Shown piece after piece: positions 26,670-33,621 of a stretch of DNA of 33,621 bases (position 1 is the first letter of the stretch; every line of letters starts with the position of its first letter). Under the pieces are notes generated by a model. That model was not told the DNA's origin, ran no database searches, and saw only the letters and a program-made list of their open reading frames with translations. The position numbers and the translations under genes were made by a program. Source of the DNA: Actinomycetota bacterium (lineage in GTDB: Bacteria > Actinomycetota > Actinomycetes > JACCUZ01); NCBI GenBank assembly GCA_030841185.1, contig JAVEDB010000175.1:1-33621 (forward strand), written 5' to 3'.

Positions 26670-28007
26670 CTAGGGGCCTTCGACGGCCCGGGGGCTCGGC
26701 GTTGTCGAGGTCGAGGAAACCGTCGGCGTCGGTGCCGTGGTGCACGACTCGGCCGAGTCCGTTCCGGTCGGCGTCGGTGAGGCGCTGGGGTCCGCGGTGG
26801 ACGTGACCGTCGGCGTGGGGATGGGCGTCGGCGTCGAACCCTCGCTGGCCGTGGGCGTCGGCGTCGCCGTGTCGGTGGGGCAACCGGTGAGCAGCGTGGT
26901 CGGCGTCGAGGTTTCCGACGGGGTGGGGCTCGAGCTGGGTGTGGGCGAGGTCGACAGCACGGACGTCGCCGTCGGCATCGGTGCCACCGAGGTCGACGTG
27001 CTCGACGACGGAGCTGGGCTGGGGGGAACGGACGCAGGAGGCCGGGAGCTGGGCGCAGGCCGGCGCTCGGCGCTGGACGAGCCGCGTCCAGAGGCCAGGA
27101 CGACCGCACCGCCGCCGCCACCGCCGCCACCGCCACCCGAGGGAACGGCCACGAAGCCGCCCCCGGCGTACGCCCCCGCCCAGGCCAGCACGGTGGCCAC
27201 GTAGTCCCAGGAGTTGTTGTAGCCGAACACCGCGCGGCGCAGCTGCGCGGTGTCGCGCAGGTCGCGGTCGCCTGCACACAGGTAGGCGGCCGACGCGAGT
27301 GCGGCGTCGTCGACATTGTGCGGGTCAGCCCGGCCGTCGCCGTTCCCGTCCCGCCCGTAGCGCGCCCAGGACGAGGGGATGAACTGCATCGGCCCCACGG
27401 CGCGGTCCCAGACCGGGTCGCCGTCGAAGCGCCCGTTGTCGGTGTCCCGGATGGCTGCGAACCCCGAGCCGCCGGACAGGACCGGTCCGAGGATCGGCGT
27501 CAGCGTCCTCCCCGACGCGTCGACTGCCCCTCCTCGAGCGTGCCCGGACTCGATCCGGCCGATCCCGGCCAGCAGCGGCCAGGTCAGGTGACAGGTCGGG
27601 TCGACGCGGGACGTCGCGACCGCCGCGGCCCGGTAGGCCGCCAGCACCCGCGCCGGGATGTCCACGGGTCCCCCGCCGAAATTGACCTGAACGGTGCCTG
27701 GGAGCAGGCCCGGCCCGGTTGCGAACCCCGGCACGCTGGTGACCGGCACCCTGGACACCGCGCCCGCCACGGGTCCGAGCGGCTGACCAGCCGCGGCCGG
27801 CCGGACGGCCGTCCCCCGCGAGTCAGGACCCCATGGGGCGGCGAGCCCCCGGCCGCCGCCGTCGATGGCCGTCTCGCCGGCGACCGGGACACCGAGGGCG
27901 GCCGCACCGGTTCCGGCCAGGTTGGAACCGAGAGCAGCGAGCAGCCCCCCGAGAGCGATCAGGGTCGGGGTCGTGCGCAACGGCGATGGTCTGCCGTTTC
28001 GAGCCAT
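26670..28007 (-). CDS. Lytic murein transglycosylase (SLT_2/MltB-like) with poly-Gly linker and Ser/Thr/Pro-rich C-terminal tail
   Basis: LLAGIGRIESGHARGG...GPILSG-type region...AVGPMQFIPSSWARYGRDGNGDGRADPHNVDDAALASAAYLCAGDRDL...AVFGYNNSWDYVATVLAWA; then GGGGGGGGGG and a long TPTPS-type tail. Confidence 0.9.
   Translation of the reverse strand: MARNGRPSPLRTTPTLIALGGLLAALGSNLAGTGAAALGVPVAGETAIDGGGRGLAAPWGPDSRGTAVRPAAAGQPLGPVAGAVSRVPVTSVPGFATGPGLLPGTVQVNFGGGPVDIPARVLAAYRAAAVATSRVDPTCHLTWPLLAGIGRIESGHARGGAVDASGRTLTPILGPVLSGGSGFAAIRDTDNGRFDGDPVWDRAVGPMQFIPSSWARYGRDGNGDGRADPHNVDDAALASAAYLCAGDRDLRDTAQLRRAVFGYNNSWDYVATVLAWAGAYAGGGFVAVPSGGGGGGGGGGAVVLASGRGSSSAERRPAPSSRPPASVPPSPAPSSSTSTSVAPMPTATSVLSTSPTPSSSPTPSETSTPTTLLTGCPTDTATPTPTASEGSTPTPIPTPTVTSTADPSASPTPTGTDSAESCTTAPTPTVSSTSTTPSPRAVEGP
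27108..27138. repeat. CCG/CCA trinucleotide tract encoding poly-Gly in the transglycosylase
   Basis: accgccgccgccaccgccgccaccgccaccc. Confidence 0.8.
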
Positions 28008-28159
28008 CCGGCGAATCCCCTCGTGACGTCGGTGGTGACTCGACCGTATGTCCGATCTGAGCCGACCGACACCCCTCGAGACGGCTGTTCTCGGACTGTA
28101 AGAGAGCCCGTCACGATGAGTGGCCGGCTGCTCGTCGGACCGTCGTCAGCCGAGCGCGC

Positions 28160-30853
28160 CTAGTGACCGGCCTCGTGCCAGGTGCGGCCCAGCCCGACCG
28201 ACACGTCGAGCGGCACGGAGAGGGCGTAGGCGGAGCCCATCTCCCGGCGTACGAGCTCTTCCAGCGCCGCCCGCTCCCCTGGCGCCACCTCGAGCACCAG
28301 CTCGTCGTGCACCTGGAGCAGCACCCGCGACCGCAGCCCTTCGGCCCGCAGCGCACCGTCGACGCCGAGCATCGCAAGCTTGATGATGTCCGCGGCCGAG
28401 CCCTGGATGGGCGCGTTGAGGGCCATCCGCTCGGCCATCTCCCGGCGTTGCCGGTTGTCGCTGGTGAGGTCGGGGAGATAGCGGCGACGACCGAGGATCG
28501 TCTCGGTGAACCCGCTACGGCGCGCCTCGTCGACGATGTCGTGCAGGTAGTCGCGCACCCCGCCGAACCGCAGGAAGTACTCGTCCATCAGGGCCTTCGC
28601 CTCGTCGGTCGGCACGTTCAGCTGTCGCGAGAGGCCGAACGCCGACAAGCCGTAGGCGAGCCCGTAGCTCATCGCCTTTATCTTGGCCCGCATCTCGCCG
28701 GTCACGCCGTCGGGCTCGACCTGGAAGACCCGCGAGGCGACGGTGGTGTGCAGGTCCTCGCCCACCATGAACGCCTCGATGAGGCCGGCGTCCTCGGAGA
28801 GATGGGCCATGATGCGCATCTCGATCTGGCTGTAGTCAGCTGTCATCAGGGCTTCGAAGCCCGCACCGACGACGAACGCCTCCCGGATGCGCCTGCCTTC
28901 CTCGGTGCGGATCGGGATGTTCTGCAGGTTGGGGTCCGTGGAGGACAGCCGTCCGGTCGCCGCGATCATCTGGTTGTACGTCGTGTGGATGCGCCCGTCG
29001 TCGGCAATCGACTTGAGCAGCCCGTCGACGGTGATCTTGAGCCGGGTTGCGTCGCGGTGCCGCAGCAGCGCCGCGAGGAACGGGTGCTCGGTCTGGACGT
29101 AGAGGGCCTGCAGGGCGTCGGCGTCGGTCGTGTAGCCGGTCTTGGTGCGCTTGGTCTTGGGCATGCCGAGCTCGTCGAACAGCACCACCTGCAGCTGCTT
29201 GGGCGAGCCGAGATTGATCTCCTTGCCGATGACCTCGTAGGCATCGTCGGCCGCGGCCTTGACCGCACCGCCGAAGGTGGCCTCGAGCTCCCCGAGGTGG
29301 TCAGTGTCCATGGCCACGCCGGTGCGCTCCATGCGGGACAGCACATCGACCAGCGGCAGCTCGAGATCGCGCAGGAGGGCGGCGGCCTCCTTGGTCTCGA
29401 GCTCGGCGTCCAGGGCGTCGGCCAGCTGAAAGACCGCCCGGGCGCGGACGACGTCGGCCTCTGCCTCGGCTGACTCGTCCTCCCCGTCGAACGAGAGCTG
29501 CCCCGACCGCCCGCCCTCCGCGCGCAGCTCACGGCGCAGGTAGCGAAGCGCCAGGTCGGCCAGGTCGTAGCTGCGCTGGTCGGGCATCGCGAGGTAGGCG
29601 GCCAGGGCCGTGTCGCTCGTCACTCCCGCGAGCGTCCAGCCCCGGGCCGCGAAGGCCAGGCCCGGCCCCTTGGCGTCGTGCAGCGCCTTGGGCAGCGACG
29701 GGTCGGCCAGCCAGGACGCGAAGGCCTGCTCGTCGGCCTGGTCGAGGTGAGCCGGGTCGAACCACGCCCCCTCCCCGTCGGCCGCGGCCAGGGCCACCCC
29801 GCTCACGTCGCCGCTGCCTGCTGCCCAGAAACCCGAGATGTGCACACCGGTGCGCCGACCGCTGCGGGCGTGGTCAGCGAGCCACGCCGCGAGCTGGCCC
29901 GTCTCCAGCATGCTGCAGGAGACCTCGAAGCCTTCGTCGGCCTCCGGCTCCGCGGCCTCGACCGTGGCGTAGAGCCGGTCGCGCAGGACGCGGAACTCCA
30001 GCGCGTCGAACACCTGGTGGACCTCGTCGCGCTCCCAGTTCTGCCGGGCCAGGTCGCCGGGCATCACGTCGATCGGCACGTCGCGCACCAGCTCTGTCAG
30101 CTGGCGGTTCTGGATGACCTGGGCGAGGTGCGCCCGCAACGCGTCACCCGTCTTGCCCTTCACCTCGTCGACCCGTTCGACCAGCGAGTCCAAGGAGCCG
30201 AACTCGACCACCCACCTGGTCGCCGTCTTCTCCCCCACGCCAGGGATGTTGGGCAGGTTGTCGCTGGGGTCGCCGCGCAGCGCCGCGAAGTCGGGGTACT
30301 GCTCGGGCGACAGGCCGTACTTGTCCAGGACCGCCTGCGGCGTCATGCGGGCGAGGTCGGAGACCCCCTTGCGGGGATAGAGGACCGTGACCCGGTCCGA
30401 CACCAGCTGCAGCGCGTCGCGATCGCCGGTGCAGATCAGGACGTCGAAGCCCTCCTGCTCGGCGCGGCTGGTCACGGTCGCGATGACGTCGTCGGCCTCG
30501 AAGCCGGGCGCCTCCAGCGACGGGACGCGAAGGGCCGTGAGGACCTCTTTCACCAGCTCGACCTGGCCCTTGAAGTCCACCGGGCTCGCGGTCCGGTTGG
30601 CCTTGTAGTCGGCGAACAGCTCGTTGCGGAACGTCTGCCGGGTCACATCGAAGGCGACCGCGACGTGCGTCGGCTGCTCGTCGCGGAGGACGTTGATGAG
30701 CATCGAGGTGAAGCCGTAGACGGCGTTCGTCGGCTGCCCTGTCGTGGTCGAGAAATTCTCGACCGGCAATGCGTAGAAAGCCCGATAGGCCAACGAATGG
30801 CCGTCGAGCAGCAACAGTCGGTTGCGGCCGGCAGGCTCGACGTCAGGTGCCAC
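28160..30853 (-). CDS. polA: DNA polymerase I
   Basis: 897 aa; 5' nuclease domain LLLDGHSLAYRAFYALP...; polymerase motifs TADYSQIEMRIMAHLSED, AKAMSYGLAYGLSAFGLSRQL-type region, LLQVHDELVLEV. Confidence 0.98.
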   Translation of the reverse strand: MAPDVEPAGRNRLLLLDGHSLAYRAFYALPVENFSTTTGQPTNAVYGFTSMLINVLRDEQPTHVAVAFDVTRQTFRNELFADYKANRTASPVDFKGQVELVKEVLTALRVPSLEAPGFEADDVIATVTSRAEQEGFDVLICTGDRDALQLVSDRVTVLYPRKGVSDLARMTPQAVLDKYGLSPEQYPDFAALRGDPSDNLPNIPGVGEKTATRWVVEFGSLDSLVERVDEVKGKTGDALRAHLAQVIQNRQLTELVRDVPIDVMPGDLARQNWERDEVHQVFDALEFRVLRDRLYATVEAAEPEADEGFEVSCSMLETGQLAAWLADHARSGRRTGVHISGFWAAGSGDVSGVALAAADGEGAWFDPAHLDQADEQAFASWLADPSLPKALHDAKGPGLAFAARGWTLAGVTSDTALAAYLAMPDQRSYDLADLALRYLRRELRAEGGRSGQLSFDGEDESAEAEADVVRARAVFQLADALDAELETKEAAALLRDLELPLVDVLSRMERTGVAMDTDHLGELEATFGGAVKAAADDAYEVIGKEINLGSPKQLQVVLFDELGMPKTKRTKTGYTTDADALQALYVQTEHPFLAALLRHRDATRLKITVDGLLKSIADDGRIHTTYNQMIAATGRLSSTDPNLQNIPIRTEEGRRIREAFVVGAGFEALMTADYSQIEMRIMAHLSEDAGLIEAFMVGEDLHTTVASRVFQVEPDGVTGEMRAKIKAMSYGLAYGLSAFGLSRQLNVPTDEAKALMDEYFLRFGGVRDYLHDIVDEARRSGFTETILGRRRYLPDLTSDNRQRREMAERMALNAPIQGSAADIIKLAMLGVDGALRAEGLRSRVLLQVHDELVLEVAPGERAALEELVRREMGSAYALSVPLDVSVGLGRTWHEAGH

Positions 30854-30859
30854 GACGCG

Positions 30860-30891
30860 AGCCTAGTGCGGCCGTCGGACACCTCTACGCT
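30860..30891. promoter_or_regulatory. Predicted divergent leaderless promoter pair: minus -10 TAGGCT (30865-30860) for polA, plus -10 TACGCT (30886-30891) for thioesterase
   Basis: TAGGCT-N6-GTG (polA) and TACGCT-N6-ATG (thioesterase); 20 bp between the two -10 elements in a 44-bp intergenic region. Confidence 0.45.
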
Positions 30892-30897
30892 GGTCCG

Positions 30898-31326
30898 ATG
30901 ACCGAGCCATTCGACGACCTGCTCGCCCTGATCCCGCCCGCCGCCCTGCACGAGCGGATGGGCATCGAGCTGGTTGAGGCCAGCCCGAGCCGGGTCGTCG
31001 CGACGATGCCGGTGGAGGGCAACACCCAGCCCTACGGCCTGCTGCACGGAGGTGCGTCCGTCGTGCTCGCCGAGAGCCTCGGCTCGATCGGCTCGGCGCT
31101 GCACGCCGGCCGCGACAAGATCGCGGTGGGCGTCGACATCAACGCGACTCACCACCGGGCGGTGCGATCAGGAACTGTCACCGGCACGGCCACGCCGGTC
31201 CATCTCGGGTCCACGACGACGACGTACGAGATCGTGGTGACTGACGACCAGGATCGGCGGGTGTGCACCGCCCGCCTCACCTGCCTGCTCCGGCCGGCCC
31301 CGGCCGCGAACGAGGGACAGCCCTAA
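30898..31326 (+). CDS. Hotdog-fold thioesterase (PaaI/MenI-like)
   Basis: MGIELVEASPSRVVATMPVEGNTQPYGLLHGGASVVLAESLGSIGSALHAG...VDINATHHRAVRSGTVTGTATPVHLGSTTTTYEI; HGGASVVLAE motif. Confidence 0.92.
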   Translation: MTEPFDDLLALIPPAALHERMGIELVEASPSRVVATMPVEGNTQPYGLLHGGASVVLAESLGSIGSALHAGRDKIAVGVDINATHHRAVRSGTVTGTATPVHLGSTTTTYEIVVTDDQDRRVCTARLTCLLRPAPAANEGQP

Positions 31327-31330
31327 CGGG

Positions 31331-31915
31331 CTAGTCGCCCACCCGGGCAACGGCCGCGCGGAGCCGGCGCAGCGTCCGTCGGCGTACGAGCAGGTTGTCC
31401 GCTGCCCCCGCCACACCCTCTGCGGCGAGTCGGCGGCGCAGCACGGCGACGGGAACGGAGCGCCGGATCACGACGGGGCTGAAGCCGAGCCGGGCGTAGA
31501 ACCGGTTGGTCTCGCGCAGCTGCGGAAGGACGCTGGTCATCACGTGGTCGACGCCGATCTCCTCGGCGAAGGCCGCGGCAGCCGCGAGCAGCGCCTTGCC
31601 TACCCCGCGCCGGCGGAAGGGACTGCGGACGTGCAGGTAGTGCACGTGCACCGCATCCTGGTCGAACAACGGCGCGTACTTGGTGCGGTTGATGACCGCC
31701 ATCCCGGCCACCCGGCCGTCGACCATCGCGACGAGGGCCCTCGAGTCGGGGTCCTCCGTGAGCGCGAGCAGTCGGTCCATCGCCCCGTCCTTGCTGACCG
31801 GCGGCGTCGCGCGCTCAAGCCGTCCCCCGATGACACGCAGCTCCTGCCACATCTCGAGGACAGCAGGGAGATCGTCGGGGCATGCCGTGCGGACGAGAAC
31901 GCTCGCTCGCGTCAC
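31331..31915 (-). CDS. GNAT family N-acetyltransferase
   Basis: AGMAVINRTKYAPLFDQDAVHVHYLHVRSPFRRRGVGKALLAAAAAFAEEIG...ETNRFYARLGF; acetyl-CoA motif RRRGVGKAL; GTG 31915 preceded by AGGAGGA. Confidence 0.9.
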   Translation of the reverse strand: MTRASVLVRTACPDDLPAVLEMWQELRVIGGRLERATPPVSKDGAMDRLLALTEDPDSRALVAMVDGRVAGMAVINRTKYAPLFDQDAVHVHYLHVRSPFRRRGVGKALLAAAAAFAEEIGVDHVMTSVLPQLRETNRFYARLGFSPVVIRRSVPVAVLRRRLAAEGVAGAADNLLVRRRTLRRLRAAVARVGD

Positions 31916-32170
31916 AGATCCTCCTGTCCGTCGAGCCGGCGGGGAGATCACCGGCACCTGGCGCAATGGAGGCTGCCCCGCTCAGCCGGGTCGGAGCCTA
32001 CGGCCAAAGCCCCTGCCCGCGCGAGGGTGCCTCCGAGCAACCGCCAGCTCCCCTCACCGTATGTCCCGGGACGGTCACTCTGCTGGCTCGGCAGGTTCTC
32101 CCGCCAGCAGCCCCGTTTGACACTATGCTCCGGCGATCGGTTCGTGATCACGACCACCGGAGGTGCCCGG

Positions 32171-33463
32171 GTGCGCAGGACAGTGGCCCTCTCGCTGGCC
32201 GCGATGTTCGGAGCGGTCGCCTTGCTGCTGGGTCTCGGCACGGGCACTGCCCAGGCAGACGGTGAGACGGTCTTCGGCTTCCTGCGCAACGGGTTGACCC
32301 CCGTCGCCGGCATCAAGATCACCGTCGCGGGTCCCGGGGGCTTCACGGCCTCGGACACCACGGACGCCAAGGGCCGCTGGGACATCAAGCTGCCCAAGGA
32401 CGGCACCTACACCGTCGCGATCGACTCGAAGGCGCTCCCCAAGGGCGTCTCGCTGCGGGACAAGTCCTCCCAGTCCCGTAAGGTCGTCGTGGCCTTCGGC
32501 CAGAACAAGCCGGTGCTCATCCCGCTCGGCAAGGACACCCGCAAGGTCGAGGGCTTCTGGACCCAGGCGGCGCAGCTGGCGGCCGAGGGGTTCCGCTTCG
32601 GCCTGATCATCGCGCTGGCCGCCGTGGGGCTGTCCCTCATCTTCGGCACCACGGGGCTGACGAACTTCGCGCACGGCGAGCTCGTCACCGTGGGAGGACT
32701 GCTCACCTACTGGCTGAACACCGGAAACCTGCCGCACTTCCTGCCGAACGGCCCCAAACTGCCGTTCACCGTGGCTGCGGCACTCACGCTGGTCGTGTGC
32801 GCCTTGCTGGGCTGGGCCAACGACGCCGGCCTGTGGGCTCCCTTGCGCCGGCGCGGCACCGGTCTGATCGCCGCGATGATCGTCTCGATCGGCCTGTCCA
32901 TCCTGGTCCGCTACATCTTCCTGTACCTGTTCGGCGGCTCGAACCAGTCCTACAACGCCTACCGCGGCCAGACGGGACTGCACATCGGGCCCCTGGACCT
33001 CGCGGCCAAGGACTACCTCAGCATGCTGGTGGCCATCGTCGTGCTGATGGCCACGGCGTACGCCCTCCTCCGCACCCGCATCGGCAAGGCCACCCGGGCG
33101 GTGGCCGACAATCCGGCCCTGGCGGCGGCCTCGGGCATCGACGTGGACCGCGTGATCAAGGTCGTCTGGATCTCCGGCGCGGTGCTCGCGGGGCTCTCCG
33201 GCATCCTGCTGGGACTGGCTCAGGGCGTGAACTTCCAAATGGGCTTCCAGATCCTGCTGCTGATCTTCGCGGCCGTCACCCTGGGTGGGCTGGGCACGGC
33301 GTTCGGCGCCCTGCTCGGCAGCCTCGTCGTCGGCCTGTTCATCTCGCTGTCGACGCTGTGGATACCCATCGAGCTCAAGAACGTGGGGGCGCTCGGGATC
33401 CTCATCGTCATCCTCTTGGTCCGGCCGCAGGGCATCCTCGGCAGCGCCCAGCGAGTCGGCTGA
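32171..33463 (+). CDS. livH: Branched-chain amino acid ABC transporter permease (LivH) with N-terminal signal peptide and exported beta-sandwich-like domain
   Basis: MRRTVALSLAAMFGAVALLLGLGTGTAQA signal; GETVFGFLRNGLTPVAGIKITVAGPGGFTASDTTDAKGRWDIKLPKDGTYTVAID carboxypeptidase-regulatory/Cna-B-like; then LIIALAAVGLSLIFGTTGLTNFAHGELVTVGG LivH core. GGAGG 7 nt before the GTG. Confidence 0.93.
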   Translation: MRRTVALSLAAMFGAVALLLGLGTGTAQADGETVFGFLRNGLTPVAGIKITVAGPGGFTASDTTDAKGRWDIKLPKDGTYTVAIDSKALPKGVSLRDKSSQSRKVVVAFGQNKPVLIPLGKDTRKVEGFWTQAAQLAAEGFRFGLIIALAAVGLSLIFGTTGLTNFAHGELVTVGGLLTYWLNTGNLPHFLPNGPKLPFTVAAALTLVVCALLGWANDAGLWAPLRRRGTGLIAAMIVSIGLSILVRYIFLYLFGGSNQSYNAYRGQTGLHIGPLDLAAKDYLSMLVAIVVLMATAYALLRTRIGKATRAVADNPALAAASGIDVDRVIKVVWISGAVLAGLSGILLGLAQGVNFQMGFQILLLIFAAVTLGGLGTAFGALLGSLVVGLFISLSTLWIPIELKNVGALGILIVILLVRPQGILGSAQRVG

Positions 33464-33481
33464 GGGAGGAAGGAGAACCGG

Positions 33482-33621
33482 ATGAACTGGCAGGGCATCT
33501 TCGTCAACGCCCTCGAGGCCTCGGTCGGCCTGCAGGCCGTCGTCTACGCGCTCGCCGCGATCGGCCTCAACGTCCACTTCGGCTACACCGGCCTGCTCAA
33601 CTTCGGCCAGTCCGCCTTCCT
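33482..33621 (+). CDS. livM: Branched-chain amino acid ABC transporter permease (LivM), partial
   Basis: MNWQGIFVNALEASVGLQAVVYALAAIGLNVHFGYTGLLNFGQSAF; SD gggaggaaggag upstream; continues past window end. Confidence 0.88.
   Translation, partial: MNWQGIFVNALEASVGLQAVVYALAAIGLNVHFGYTGLLNFGQSAF

Noticed and set aside
26737-27204. VGVGVGVG-rich plus-strand ORF resembling a repeat protein
   Set aside because: Antisense image of the Ser/Thr/Pro tail and poly-Gly tract of the transglycosylase.
32117-32129. Perfect TTGACA followed by TATGCT upstream of livH as a classical promoter
   Set aside because: The two hexamers are nearly adjacent rather than about 17 bp apart, and no good -10 lies 16-19 bp after TTGACA; TATGCT alone may be a -10 but support is weak.
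1-33621. CRISPR arrays, tRNA/rRNA genes, transposases, phage genes, defence systems
   Set aside because: No direct repeat-spacer pattern, no tRNA-like structures noticed and no such protein motifs; the window looks like core chromosome with envelope genes.

Overview
High-GC actinobacterial chromosome segment. All calls come from reading translations; no searches were run. A housekeeping backbone runs on the minus strand: livH/livM side, thioesterase, polA ... rpsA ... coaE, uvrB. It is interrupted between polA and rpsA by about 21 kb of cell-envelope glycan genes. That block holds a decaprenyl-phosphoryl-arabinose (DPA) cassette (flippase-like, UbiA/DPPR synthase, DprE1, DprE2), an AftD-type arabinofuranosyltransferase, DUF3068 and DUF2613 proteins, GT4 and GT-C-like proteins, methyltransferases, a polysaccharide deacetylase, a DUF4015 glycoside hydrolase and a lytic transglycosylase. 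A second, smaller insertion between rpsA and coaE encodes a GT-C-like membrane protein overlapping by 4 bp with a condensation-like (HHxxxDG) acyltransferase-type protein. Main leads: (1) DPA synthesis and AftD-region genes gathered in one place inside a normally conserved housekeeping block; (2) DprE1 with Thr where M. tuberculosis has the benzothiazinone-target Cys387; (3) an uncharacterised flippase-like gene overlapping ubiA, a candidate lipid-arabinose flippase; (4) the condensation-like/GT-C pair; (5) a LivH permease with an N-terminal exported beta-sandwich-like domain; (6) repeated TAnnnT-N6-8-start-codon (leaderless) promoters, including two divergent pairs with the same 20-bp spacing; (7) two inverted repeats in the flippase/membrane-protein divergent region. 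No tRNA, rRNA, CRISPR array or transposase was seen.
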